Under the pieces are notes generated by a model. The model was not told the origin of the DNA. It saw only the letters and a list, made by a program, of their open reading frames with translations, and ran no database searches. A DNA stretch of 64,000 bases from the NCBI GenBank assembly GCA_963678675.1, contig OY783201.1, forward strand, positions 19,089,769 through 19,153,768. The letters are read 5' to 3'. This DNA is from Xiphydria camelus. Its lineage: Eukaryota; Arthropoda; Insecta; Hymenoptera; Xiphydriidae. A program made the position numbers and the translations under genes. Below are positions 1 to 11,074 of the stretch, in pieces; the stretch's first letter is position 1; each line of letters starts with the position of its first letter.

Positions 1-858
1 GAAATATAAAGGCAGCTATCATTTTTTTTAAAGGAAGTTTTATATTGTAACTTCTGCAAAAACTCTAAACCTCGTGAGACCGATAAAGAGGCATGAAATA
101 AGATACATAATGTCCGATAAAGCATTCGTAAGATAACACCAAGCAAAGTACAAGAATAAACGGCGTTACCGTACCGCTTATACCCTGATTAACTCTTGTG
201 CTTCAAATGGCGAATTTTACGAACAGTTCATTGACCTAATATATTATTATACTTTACGCTCTCTCTCTCTCTGTTAGCCTTGATTAGATATATACAGTAA
301 CTTTACCGAGATCGAAAAAATCAAATTTTATTGTAAAAATTGTGTTGGTAACTTTCATTTTTTAAATGCATACTTATCATTATAAATTTATTATATTTAT
401 CGCATGTGCCCTACTAAATAATAAAAATTACGTCTGAAAAATGTTTCACATGACTGTAAAATTAAAATGGTAAGATAATTTTAAATAGTCAATGTTTTGA
501 ACCATACTGTACATTCTCCTTCAGAGGATTCTGTATCCAAACCGGATTGTGGTGGAAGAGAGACCCGCATGGTGAGACTTTTCGAATCCTTTTCGCTGTC
601 CCTCCCCGATGTGTACTTACACCACTACCTTTCCTAAATTATTACTTTAATCATTACTCCCCCCTAAATGTTGGAGAATCTTTTTCTACATTAGCTTGGT
701 ATATACTACTTTATTTATCACAGATGAACGACGAATTTAGTTTTTATTGCTGCTTGCTATAAAAAACCTTGTTAAAAAAGGCCCAATATTAATATTAATT
801 TCCTTAAAAACGATGTGGAAAGGAATTATAGAAAGAACAAATTTCTATATATTAGTTA
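1..858. other. No gene seen; AT-rich DNA
   Basis: AT-rich sequence with a short CT run near 259-272. No reading frame with a recognisable domain, no RNA gene and no clear repeat. If the peroxidasin exon at 7441-7637 is real, this lies inside its first intron. Confidence 0.5.
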
Positions 859-955
859 AAAAAAATATTAGGTGTACAACTTTGCTTCCGCTGTCTTTCT
901 CGTAAGCCATCTATAGGAAAACGGCGGAAGCAAAGTTGTAAACCTAATATTTTTT
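859..955. repeat. Hairpin MITE, about 97 bp
   Basis: The arms AATATTAGGTGTACAACTTT (about 865-884) and its near-perfect reverse complement (about 930-949) flank a 35-bp loop, giving inverted repeats of about 28 bp. It is a small foldback or MITE with no coding capacity. Confidence 0.6.
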
Positions 956-2581
956 ACAGTTCTCATATAAATTTTCAAATTTTTCGTTCGAAAACAATTG
1001 CTACCCATTTGGTAATAATCTAATAATAAATGGTTCATAGCCGAGATGAAAGTATGAACTAATGTTCCGTTTATATGTTGACGCTGAGCTTCCATAAAAT
1101 TCAAATTTTATCAAATTTCGATAACCTCTTGGGCATTAAATAGAGAGAATTTCTTTGAAGCATGCCAGTTTGATTTCGATGCAAAGACATACATTTTATA
1201 ATGCGGTCAGTAACTGCCACAAAAGATATGAAGTTACATGCGAAATCTCGAAATGCCAAATCAGCGAGTCTGTAATCTTAAGGCGCGTCGGTGTACAGAA
1301 CATAATTCACGTCCGACCATATGTCGCACATGTTTCACTGTATATCTTTACGAAATAAGTATATCCAATATGTTGACATATTTATCAATCTGTGTCAAAA
1401 ATATGAAAAACGAAGCGGTTCGTAGATTAAAAGCTACATGGTTTCTATTCATCTGTGATGAAGAATAGTACGAATAGGCCATAGTTTTTATATTTTTTTT
1501 TGTAATTAAGCTTAATTTCAAAATGTAACAAATATGTATTTTCAATCTAAAGAAAAAACTGAAGAAATATCCTCCGATTGCACACCCACGTAGCAAAGAA
1601 CATTGTAGCAATAATACTTCATTACAATTGCAGGTGCAAAAAAAAAATGTTGTGTATTTAATATTCCCACAAATATATAACACCTGCAATATATTTAAAG
1701 TATTCGAAGGAAATAAGTAATTACACATATATTATATTATACATTATTGTATAAATAAATAAGTTTATAGAGCAGTATTGCTGCGATATTTAAAAATATT
1801 TATTAGGATCAAATATTGATTATAACTGAATTTAATATTGATTTGAATATGACCAAGATTGCTATTTTCAGCATCTATCTTTTTTAGAAAACTTAATATG
1901 CTATGTTACTCTTCTGAGGTCAGATTTATTTTCAGTAGGTAACCAAAAATTGTTCGGAAACCACATAATTTATGACAGTCTAAAAAAAGTGTTAACCAGT
2001 GTTATTTTTTATATCATTAGTATACATAGATATATTCCCAAGCAACACATAACATTACCATTATGCTACACGAAAATAACTATGGTACGTAGAAATTGTT
2101 ACCAAACTTTAATGTAGTAAGTATAAAACTTATACAATTCCTACAGAAATGTAACAACTATTTAACACAATAATAACAATATTATCTAATTAGTAGAAGT
2201 TTACACGCGTAGCATAAGCGTATCTAGAGTTTTAAAATTCAATTACATTTCGCTTAAAGAAATCTCTCCATCTGTCCATTCAAGAAAAATTAATTAAATA
2301 ACGAAAAAAGCAAGAGGAAAGTTTCAAAATTAAAAAAGATAAATCTTTCAGGTTGTCCATACGGTCATTGGTAGGTCCGTCAGTTTGTCCATTAAATCAT
2401 AGTTCCATTCAAACATTCTTCGAAAAGTAAAAAAAAATTGTCATCACATTGCACTAAAATATTGCAATAAATCTTCTCAGCGACGTGATACATAATTTTA
2501 AAAAAATTTATCTTAATCGGATACGTAGGTAATGTTCAAGTTATTCACGCACAAACATAATAGCTTAGAGAATATAATATA
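956..2581. other. No gene seen; AT-rich DNA
   Basis: AT-rich DNA without a credible reading frame. The open frames of about 70-126 codons here are low-complexity and match nothing I recognise. Confidence 0.45.
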
Positions 2582-3320
2582 CAGGGTGAACCAGGTTAAA
2601 CGTCATTAATTTTGATATGTTATAGAACAACAAAAATAAAGTAGACTTTCATAAGAAAATTTGTTTCAAAAATATTTACTAACAAAGATACAGGGTGTCA
2701 AAGTTGTAGGAAAAAAAATGGTTTTCTCATCATAACTTCTAAACCACTGGATCGATTTCCATGAAATTTCGCATACAGACTAATGTAGTACACCTCTAAG
2801 TAATGATTAAAATTATTTTTAAAATGTTCCAGTGGCATAGATACTGGAGGCCGGTACCCCCTTTTCCCCCTCCTGATTTTCGGCGCCACTGGATATTTTA
2901 CAAAGAAAATTGAATTTTTGGATTTCCTGTTTAATTCAGAAAAAAAAATTACCCTTACAAATGTTTGGTTTATGGCTTCGTTTTTGAGATATTTGAATTT
3001 ATAGGGCTGCAGAGAGGCCAAAACTTATGACTGAACTACCACGAAAATACGATATGAGAGGCCAAAACTGTTTAAAAAATGTTATTACTGACTAGACATA
3101 CATCAAAGATATGAAAAAAAATTAATTAATTAATTAATAATCAAATTAAATATAAATTTAAAAAAAGAATTTATTTGATTATTTATTTATTTATTTATTT
3201 ATTCGTATCTTTGATGTATGTCTAGTCAGTAATAACATTTTTTAAATAGTTTTGGCCTCTCATATCGTATTTTCTTGGTAGTTCAATCATAAGTTTTGGC
3301 CTGTCTGCAGCCCTATAAAT
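2582..3320. repeat. Foldback element, CAGGGTGAACC family, right arm truncated (copy A)
   Basis: The left end CAGGGTGAACCAGGTTAAAC and the following 480 bp match both arms of the complete copy at 15067-16230. The centre is (TTTA)n-rich (about 3120-3200), followed by part of the inverted right arm, which stops near 3320 at the position corresponding to GCAGCCCTATAAAT. The missing right end means this copy is truncated. Confidence 0.75.
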
Positions 3321-4558
3321 TCTTTTGTTGTACATATGCATAATAACTTATCAAAATAAAAAAATTTAAGACAAATGTTGCATGAATTTAATATTATATT
3401 TCTGCAACTTTTATTCGAAAATTGTTTGTAAGTACACTTTTGAAACGTTTGTGAATCATACAGCGCGATTTCTCATAAGAATCTAGAACTAGAATGTACA
3501 AATCAAAATCTGCGACCTGCCAATTTTAAATGGAAGCAGGAAATAACTGCGCGACTACGTGTGATTAATTGTGCGTATGTAGATGTTGTGTGAAGCAGAA
3601 TTCACCTCACTAATTTTCCGAAGGTGGCAACACAGTCGCAACTGATCAGTCACATACATACAATGTATTCCCACAGACTACCTCTCACTCATCGACATAT
3701 TCGTACACAGTATATCGTTATCATGTTCCAAACAGCCCAAGTACATTTTATACTTTTTGTCCCTCAATTTGACTCGATGGTTCTCGACACGATTAGTTTA
3801 AGTTGGCTTTATAAGAGAGTGTTGGGTAAGAGTCGATTCACAATGTGAAGCTTCTACCGTTACGCCTGCTATTAGGTAATTAGACCAATTAAACTGATCT
3901 ACGTGCGAGTGGGAACCAGATTGCCTAAAAATAGAGATCATCTCCATTCATCGGTATGAAACATTTTAAAATCGCGTAAAATGCGTCCGTCTTAGATTGT
4001 GTACAACGCTTTCCCTAAAATTTTGGATATATCTGAATATAGATCCGCATAATTCTTTTCCCTTTTTTGGTTCACTTCTCTCCTACTTGTCGCATTTTCC
4101 GAGTTTTAGAAGGTTATCCGAGGTATGAAAATAGGCTGAATTTTCTTCTTTTTTTTCATGTTTACGTTTTGAAGTTGAATGTGTAACGTTTATAATAGTC
4201 TGCCGATATTTAAGAATCTTTGTTTACATTTATCATCATTACAGTACTAATAGAATATTGCTGGAGTATTGTTATTATAAAATATTAGTTGGAAGCGCCA
4301 GGGGAAGTTGATACGGGAAATTTGCCCTTCATTCTTATTACTTTCCATGATAACGAAGGACCCACTTGTATAGCAGATTTTACTCATGGTTTTCACTTCT
4401 GAAATTTGCTATATATACATCATTATTTTATTCAAGATTTTTTTTCTTAATAGTTGTTTCTTTTTATCCCATTTAATAAATTAAATTATACTCAAATATA
4501 TCCGGCTACTAGAATGTGTCCTGCTATTGGGACAATTACTTTAACACGTTCGCGCGCT
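3321..4558. other. No gene seen
   Basis: AT-rich sequence. A 74-codon frame near 3624-3848 has no recognisable domain and no gene-like context. Confidence 0.4.
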
Positions 4559-4724
4559 CCCACGTGTCACACATACCATATGTCGCACGGAAAACCAATC
4601 AGGTGGGGCCTTCTGAATTTCTTAATGAATTAATCGAGTATCGCCCAAGCAGTGCCGAGTTCAAATTCAGACGGCCCCCACCTGATCGGTTTTCCGTGCG
4701 ACATATGGTATATGTGACACGTGG
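4559..4724. repeat. Foldback MITE with about 50-bp TIRs
   Basis: A left arm beginning CCACGTGTCACACATACCAT (4559-4609) is repeated inverted at 4673-4724, around a 63-bp loop. Arms are about 90 percent identical by eye. Confidence 0.7.
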
Positions 4725-4839
4725 TATGGAAAAATGCCCATGGTGGTAGCGAACATTACCTGAATTTTTTAAGATTTTTTTCACGCGCCGTTAATGGTAT
4801 AGGTACATCGATATGAAAATAAATTTTAACTTTAAAGTT

Positions 4840-5402
4840 TCAAGTGTATTATTAATGGCATAAACAACTTTGTATACATGAACATTTTTGTTTTCTCAAT
4901 TTTTCAAAAAAAATATATCAAAATTTTTAAGTGACATTAAAAGGCATTTTTTTACAAAGAAGTGAAAAAACCAGACAATATTTATTTCGCCAATGCGAGT
5001 CTCGATTTTTCTTAAAAAAAATTCAGTATATTTGAAATCAATAAAAACTGTGCCGAAAAAAATTTGGTAGTGGGAGGGCCATTTCTTCCTGAAGAAAAAA
5101 ATTCTTAAGTTTTTTCTCTTAAAAATTTTTTTTTAATCCGAAAATGTTCTTTATCATTCTATGCATAGATGCATAGTTTTTTCTACAGTTTTTATTGATT
5201 TCAAATATACTGAATTTTTTTTAAGAAAAATCGACTGTCGCATTGGCGAAATAAATATTTTGTTTTTTTTTTCACTTTTTTGTAAGAAAGTGCCTTTTAA
5301 TGTCACTTAAAAATTTTGATATTTTTTTTCGAAAAATTGAGAAAACAAAATTTTCATGTATACAATTGTTTATGCCATTAATAATGTTTTTTCATCAAGT
5401 GT
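4840..5402. repeat. Foldback element, arms about 210 bp
   Basis: The left arm (about 4841-5050, containing ATTATTAATGGCATAAACAA) pairs with the right arm (about 5180-5401). Both contain a GAAATAAATATT / AATATTTATTTC segment and a CAAATATACTGAATTTTTTT segment in opposite orientation. Non-coding. Confidence 0.7.
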
Positions 5403-5777
5403 ATGACTATGTAAATAAAAATCAGATTTTTTTGAGACCCTCATGAAAAAAGTTGCTGTCTTGACACAGAATGGCCCATATGTTATATAATAAAGAGTAT
5501 TTTTACGTTGCTGTTATGTAATTGCTATGTAACTTCATTGACTGGGCTCGTAAGATCGGGGATCTCAGTTTTCCAAATTACCATATATAAACGAAATAAA
5601 GATATTTTTCTTTATCACTAGCATATGCGGCCCTCGCTCCGCTCGGAAAAGCTAGTGAGTTCCCACAAAATGTAAATTAAAGGGATAAACTTTCAACTTA
5701 AAAAATCATAAAGCTGAACTAAGTCATCATATTCTAAATACAACAGCGCTTACGTCAGTGAACGAAAGCTCCCTTCT

Positions 5778-6075
5778 TTATTTAATTGCATATGATATTG
5801 GAAATTGAATTCTTTTGAATTGAAACGGCAGTTCAGTGGATATAAGGGGTATCCTCGGAATAAATACTGTTTCTCCTTTACATTTTCCCGACATTATTTG
5901 TGCTTCAATTATATTGTTTGATAACTGCTTCACGGTCATTCTTGTTCCATTACATAATCTAGGTGAATCTAAAGTCCTTAACAAAATAATTGATCCTTTT
6001 TTTAATCTCAAACAGTGCAAAGGCATCCCTGGCACATTCAACGAATTTAAAAATTCTGTGGACCCGAAAACATTT
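5778..6075 (-). pseudogene. Helitron Pif1-like helicase, C-terminal fragment
   Basis: The Helitron Rep-helicase nicks and unwinds DNA during rolling-circle transposition. About 95 residues are open here. Visible family motifs are FLNSLNVPGMPLHCLRLKKG, LCNGTRMTV, and VFIPRIPLISTELPFQFKR followed by QFPISYAIK. These match the region just before the last Pif1 motifs; the TINKAQGQSL motif that normally follows is missing because the frame stops at 5778. The reading direction leads toward the Helitron 3' end, as in autonomous elements. This is a fragment without the Rep domain or Walker motifs and should be inactive. A similar but non-overlapping fragment is at 13050-13373. Confidence 0.8.
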
Positions 6076-6220
6076 TAGAACTTTCTAGAACATTCTGGAA
6101 CATTCTAAAAAATTTCTGAATATTTCAGAACAATCTAGAATATTCTTGAACATTTTGGAACACTCTAGAATATTTTGGAACATTCTAGAACATTTTGGAA
6201 CAGCCTGGAACATTCTGGAA
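6071..6220. promoter_or_regulatory. Fifteen 10-bp tandem repeats resembling a heat-shock-element array
   Basis: The sequence falls into exact 10-bp blocks with consensus CATTCTAGAA. Each junction gives GAAnnTTCnnGAA, the alternating nGAAn pentamer pattern bound by heat shock factor. Several blocks are perfect (CATTCTAGAA, CATTCTGGAA), others have one or two changes. The array is inside the short Helitron, upstream of its helicase remnant. That it binds HSF is inference from the motif only. Confidence 0.6.
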
Positions 6221-6484
6221 GAGTCCGCGATATTTTTGAAAATTTTATGACACTGTAAAGCACTTGAGATAGTCGCTAGAAAAAGTCCATTGGTGGGCGA
6301 ACCCTTTTTTAGCCCTGTATTTTTTGAACCAACCCCTGCAGTTCCAAAACAAAAACTTCTTCATCGATGGGGGATGTAGGGCTACCATACCCTATAACCC
6401 CCATGGGGCTACGATTAGCGGTTCCAGAGTTTGATGGGAACGTACAGACTTACCACACTTATATACTTTTATTATATATATTGA

Positions 6485-6690
6485 TTTGGACTAATACTCG
6501 CTTCAAAATTTGCATTTTCCTTCTATTACATATACATATATCCGAAATGTTTAATTCGCATCAAACTATTTCTTCATACTTAAGTTTAAATTTATATTTG
6601 ATACGTTGATTTTATATTGATTTATTTACAAGCTGAAATTTACATTAATTGTATTTCTGATCTTGTCTCTGTAATCTTTTCTCAATCGAT
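6485..6690. other. No gene seen
   Basis: Short AT-rich spacer between the Helitron and the next repeat; nothing recognised. Confidence 0.4.
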
Positions 6691-7277
6691 ACAAACCCTC
6701 GCAATGTTACATAGATATAACATAGGTATATATTAAAATTTCATATTCAAGAATGTAACATCTATATATATGTAACGTGAATTTGTATATAATAATTATA
6801 TAAAATCTGTGTAACAGGTCGTGTTATATTGATATATTGCTGAATACTAAATTATAACATGCATGTTACATTTATGCAATATTACGAGGGTTTGTGTCGG
6901 CTGGGTTATTTCAAAGAGAAAATGAAAGTTTTTTTTTCATAGTACTTTAAAGATAAGAGACATCTTCATATTATATTACCGTTTGATACAGTATAATGTC
7001 AATATAATACGGTTTGTTACATAGTCTTTATATAACAGTTATATAACAATTCACGTTACATAGATGTTACACTGTTGAATAAGGAATTTTGTTATTATAC
7101 ATAGAAGAAGGAGAGATTTCGTACTTAACAATGTAACAATGTCTATATAACGTGAATTATTATATAACAGTTATATAAAATATACGCGTAATAAGTTGTT
7201 TTATTGTTATTATATAGTTGAATACAAAATTATAATATACACGTTATTTATATCTATATAATATTTCGAGGGTTTGT
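6691..7277. repeat. AT-rich MITE with a partly duplicated right half
   Basis: ACAAACCCTCG at 6691 faces inverted CGAGGGTTTGT at 6885-6895, bounding a 205-bp unit full of ATGTAAC/GTTACAT words. A second CGAGGGTTTGT end at 7267-7277 closes a related stretch (about 6960-7277) with the same words, so the right half appears duplicated. Non-coding. Confidence 0.5.
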
Positions 7278-7440
7278 GTCGACTAGGTTGTTTGAAGCAG
7301 AAGAAGAAAGTGTATATGCTTCATAGTATATTGAAGTAAAAGAACGCATTTTAAAGTATAATAGTTCGGTATAAAGTAGAAACTTCACCCGGACTGGACT
7401 CAATAAAAAAAATTCGAGTCTAAATGCAAGATCCACTCAC

Positions 7441-7637
7441 AGCACTGTAGTATTAGGCGCAACTCCGGGCACTCTCTTCAGTCGCTGAAACATACATCGC
7501 ACCGTGTTCTGATAACACATGCATTTCTGCGGACATTCCCTAACGAGACCGGCGCCTTCATCCTCGACTACGCTGCGCTCTTCCGATGCCACCACCAATA
7601 ACAATAGGATTGTCCACAGCGCGGATGCACCCCGCAT
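7441..7637 (-). CDS. Pxn: Peroxidasin-type protein, first coding exon (partial)
   Basis: Peroxidasin is a secreted haem peroxidase that forms sulfilimine cross-links in collagen IV of basement membranes. This exon encodes about 65 residues: ATG at 7637, a signal peptide (MRGASALWTILLLLVVAS), a short acidic linker, then an LRR N-terminal cap with spacing C-x3-C-x-C-x6-C in ECPQKCMCYQNTVRC followed by RVPGVAPNTTVL. That cap and its order after the signal peptide match insect peroxidasins. The frame meets a good splice donor, GTGAGT at 7440-7435, so the exon ends at 7441 in phase 2. The LRR repeats, Ig domains and peroxidase domain would be in exons to the left, outside this window. Another secreted LRR protein is possible, since only the cap is visible. 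Confidence 0.72.
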
Positions 7638-8285
7638 GTTTACCTCAGCGTAGCGTCACCTCACCTCAAATTCACCACGCACACCACCGCCGCGCGTCTT
7701 ACCAACTTGACCAATAGCTAAAAGGCTCGTCGGGTGGTGCCGCACCACGCGTGTCCGGAATAGTCGAGCGTGCGCGAGCTGAAGCCGCGGCAGCTACTGC
7801 TGCTGTGCTCTTCAGAGCGCCGAGCCAACGTGCCTTCGTGCGGGGGATATGAAAGGTTTCGTGATCGCCGGTTATAGGACTTGCTAGCGGAGGGGGACCA
7901 AGAAGTCATGGAAGAGACGAAGAGCGTAGCAGGGGGCGAAGGAGAGAGAGAAAGACCCGCCTGTACTATACGCCGCGAGAAGAGCGATGCAGCGCCTGAA
8001 TGTATGTGTAGGTGGTCGGGAACCTCCTTCCCTCTCGTTTCGCTCTCACTCTCTTTCTCCCCCTCACCACAACTCTCTTTCGCTCATTCTTTCCATTGCC
8101 GGTCATGCAGCGGTCGCCTTCTTCTCACGGACTACAGGCGTCATGGATTCTGTTGATGGTGACTTTTCAAAATGACATTTTTAAGCATACTAGCCAATGA
8201 ATACCATACCACCGGCGACAGAATCCGTGACGTCGGGAGTACTTACTCGCCGAATTCGGTTTTCTCATTAATTTTTTTTCTTGCA
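7638..8285 (-). promoter_or_regulatory. GC-richer 5' flank of the peroxidasin exon (5' UTR/promoter region)
   Basis: The 360 bp upstream of the ATG (7638-8000) are clearly more GC- and CpG-rich than the surroundings, as expected for a 5' UTR or core promoter. No convincing TATA box or transcription start can be assigned by eye. From about 8020 to 8100 a pyrimidine-rich tract follows. Confidence 0.3.
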
Positions 8286-8580
8286 GATTCGAAAAATGTG
8301 GATATAATTATTTACCCCATATTTTTTCATTTTTCATTTTCGGCTCTATTTAAGCTCGAAATCGATATTTAAAAATGCAGCTACGCCATCGTCTTATAAG
8401 ACTATCTCTCTTGCACTCGTTGCTTGGCATAAGTGCGTCTCTTTGACTTTTCGATGACATCACAATCTTATAAAGAGAAATGCTCTTATAACTTTACGAA
8501 TAATTATTTTTTGGATATTTTCTTTTTCGGGTGATATTGAATGTATATAGGTACAGATTACAAATTGAATTTAAAAATAT
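8286..8580. repeat. Dispersed repeat, copy 1
   Basis: About 290 bp match the reverse complement of 12460-12775, including GATTCGAAAAAT, AAGCTCGAAA, CACTCGTTGCTTGGCATA and TTATAAAGAGAAA words. No TIR or coding capacity seen. The copy lies just upstream of the Pxn flank. Confidence 0.6.
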
Positions 8581-8825
8581 GAATATTTTTTATGCAAAAA
8601 CCGAATTCTTTTCTTTTTGTCCGGTCACTCTCGTTTCTCTCCGCTGTTCCCAAACTGCACGCGTCCATCAAGAGGAATTCCGCAGCCGTTCGGCCGCAGC
8701 TAGGTATTGCTTCTCATTTGGAAGAGGTTCGCCTTGCTGTACTGCGCTGACCTATATGAAACGCGCACTCGAGTGATTTATTTTTAAGAACACGTTCATA
8801 CGTACACTGAATGGGGCAGATCGAT

Positions 8826-9338
8826 ATACAGGGTGAGTTTTCTATAAGATCCTAAACCCCGTTTAGTTCCTTTATTTGTCACTTTACGAAAAAGTATTTC
8901 AAATAAAAATTGTTTGGTGTTGAAGGGGGCACATGATACGTGCAAGGGGCTTCCGAGAGTACGTGTTAGTTACAAGATATGAAGACAACCTTCATTTTTT
9001 AAAATGAAAATCGTTTTTTTTACTTCTACAGAAGTTGTAAAACTCGCCGAGATTGATAAACAATGTATAAGGTAAGATGCCCGTCTGTTGAACCATTTTT
9101 GAGATATTTCTGCTCAAAGTACAAGAATAAGTAAGAGTGAAAGAGAGTTAAGGCCGGCTCAATACCCGGTAATCTTCATATCTCATGAATAACACGTGCT
9201 ATCAGAAAACCCTTACATGTATTATATGTCACCCTCGACACCAAAAAACTTTTGTTTGAAAGACTTTTTTATAAAGTTACAAATAACGAAAATAGGCTGG
9301 GCCTCAGGTCTTAGAAAATTCACCCTGTATATAAAACC
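8826..9338. repeat. Foldback element, CAGGGTGA termini
   Basis: The left end ATACAGGGTGAGTTTTCTAT and the right end ATTCACCCTGTATA are inverted, and the subterminal 200 bp pair (TTTATTTGTCACTTTACGAAAAAG with its complement near 9270). The interior shares CAAGTACAAGAATAAGT-type sequence with 38349-38456, so both belong to one family. Confidence 0.65.
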
Positions 9339-9777
9339 ATGACTAATTTACAATGGCACTCGATTACGATGTCAATGGATCTCTTCTGTGGCGTCGGTTT
9401 CACAAAGAACACCGCCGCCGCTGCGTTCTACTTCCAGCTGCAATGCCAATGTGCCGCGAAAGGTGCGTGGAAAGTGAATTAGGAGGACCACATGTGATTC
9501 GCGGGAGGTTCATTGTCGAGTTGGTAACGAATGTTCTTTTAAAATCGACTGACGGGATGGTGATAGATAAAAGTACCGTTTACAGGATGTTCCATTTTAA
9601 GTGGCACAGTCAATTATCCTGGAAACAAAACGAGATACAAAAAAATGATGAAGATTAAAGTTGTTTGATTTCGAAGAGGACATAAGAAGATATGAGTGGA
9701 CCGATCATCGGTAGCGCCGGTTTCGATAAATTTGAATCGCTGCTATTTAAAAAAAATCTATGCTATCTTATGTCATT
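9339..9777. other. No gene supported
   Basis: Contains a 101-codon ATG frame (9353-9658) somewhat richer in GC than its surroundings. No domain is recognised, and no splice signals or neighbours support a gene. Confidence 0.3.
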
Positions 9778-9925
9778 AGGCGGAAATCCGAGGTTTTTTC
9801 AGACTGTGTTTAATAAGGTCGTAGTACGAGGTATGGTGGGAGGAAGAGGCTAGCCGAAGGCGAGCCTCGTCCTCTCACCATGCCTCGTGCTACGACCTAA
9901 ACACAGTCTTAAAAATCCGAGGATT
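9778..9925. repeat. Hairpin MITE
   Basis: Inverted arms built on AGACTGTGTTTAATAAGGTC and GTACGAGGTATGGTGGGAGG (about 9795-9850) repeat in reverse at about 9860-9910. The loop is only about 10 bp. Confidence 0.65.
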
Positions 9926-9945
9926 TCAGCCGATTGACATATCGT

Positions 9946-10010
9946 CGGTCTTATCACGTAAGGGCGTATCTCAGAAAATTTGAAAATTGAGTTAAGACCG
10001 CCAATAGATC

Positions 10011-10083
<73 letters not shown>

Positions 10084-10391
10084 GCCTTATATTTTTATCT
10101 CACGACCCGGCGTACCTCAACATATTATACTTTTGCTCCCCCCATATATTTTTCGTCGTATCTCAAATCAAAATTTAAAGCTCACGTATAGTAGGCCTAA
10201 CTTAGGATAGGCCCATACGTGTGATTTAAAAGGCATTCAAGCGCATAATTTTATACATAAAAAAATCACCAAGCTATAAAAATAATTGCAGGACTTATTC
10301 ACAATGAAAAATCGTAAAATATTTTAAATCGCTCTCCTGAGAAATCATCAAAACTGAGATACGCCCTTACGTGATAAGACCGACGATATAG
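9946..10391. mobile_element. Non-autonomous TIR element, 446 bp
   Basis: Perfect TIRs of about 36 bp begin ATATCGTCGGTCTTATCACG at the left end and are repeated inverted at 10356-10391. The interior holds a long CT microsatellite and no coding frame. The family cannot be assigned; flanking ATAT obscures the target duplication. Confidence 0.75.
10013..10080. repeat. (CT)n microsatellite
   Basis: About 33 uninterrupted CT units inside the 446-bp TIR element. Confidence 0.95.
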
Positions 10392-10638
10392 AGGGGTCAG
10401 AAGCAAAAGTGCCTAAGTAGCAAAATGCTTATTCTGAAGAAACGGCCTCCAAAGTTCGGTGCGTATTGAAGCAGTTCATTTATATAACTTTTTCTACCCG
10501 TTAAAAGATGGCGCTACCTTACAATTTTCAATTGGGTAATTTTTGCATCAAACAGAACCGAACACTGAGAACACGAATCTGTACTTAGGTCATTTTCACC
10601 AAAAATGTCACTTAGGCACTTTTGCTTCTGACCCCTTC
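10392..10638. mobile_element. Non-autonomous TIR element, about 246 bp
   Basis: A 27-bp perfect TIR starts AGGGGTCAGAAGCAAAAGTG at about 10393 and recurs inverted, ending near 10638. It abuts the previous TIR element almost directly, suggesting insertion next to or into its flank. No coding capacity. Confidence 0.75.
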
Positions 10639-10963
10639 ATATATGTACTATTTTTTCTCACGAATGCCCATTTCTCAAAACAAAACAAACATAAGTATAC
10701 ACGGCTCATTTCACATTGCGTTCATCAGTTTGGAAAAAGGACCCACTTCGGATTAAGCAATCTTTTAACAGCCTGCGGGCTCCCCGTCAGTGTCACACGG
10801 GAAAAACGCAATCTTACGGTCTAAAAATAGGCTGGAAAAAAGGCCTCGAAATGGGCATGAGGAAAATAAAAATTGATTTTTTTGCTTCTACAGAAGTTGA
10901 ATGGTTTGGTTCGAAGGGCAAGAATAAGTTGCAAATCCTGTATAGTTGCATGTGGCATAACTT
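10639..10963. other. Repeat-like spacer
   Basis: Carries TTGCTTCTACAGAAGTTG, also present near 9020-9040 in the CAGGGTGA foldback, so at least 10870-10960 is a fragment of that family. No gene. Confidence 0.4.
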
Positions 10964-11074
10964 AAGCCCATTACCGAAGAAAAAGATAAGAAATAAGGAA
11001 TAAGATTCTGATTAGTTGGAATAAGGAATAATCTTCTTCCTTATTCCTTATTCTTTTCATTCTGTAATGGGCTT
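10964..11074. repeat. Hairpin repeat with AAGCCCATTAC ends
   Basis: AAGCCCATTAC at 10964 faces GTAATGGGCTT at about 11064-11074. Between them AATAAGGAATAA words recur in both orientations. Confidence 0.5.

Larger units (their letters stand above)
5618..6484 (-). mobile_element. Short Helitron, both ends present
   Basis: Read on the minus strand the element begins TC (6484-6483) after a host A and ends CTAG (5621-5618) before a host T, the standard A|T Helitron insertion. A GC-rich terminal stretch (GAGCGGAGCGAGGGC) lies just before CTAG. Inside are a fragment of the Helitron helicase on the same strand and, 5' of it, a 10-bp tandem array at 6071-6220. At 867 bp it cannot encode a full Rep-helicase (usually over 1,200 residues), so it is non-autonomous. 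It sits about 1 kb inside the probable first intron of Pxn. Confidence 0.75.

Noticed and set aside
9353..9658. 101-codon ATG frame with slightly higher GC
   Set aside because: No recognised domain, splice sites or neighbours. Kept only as a possible old exon.
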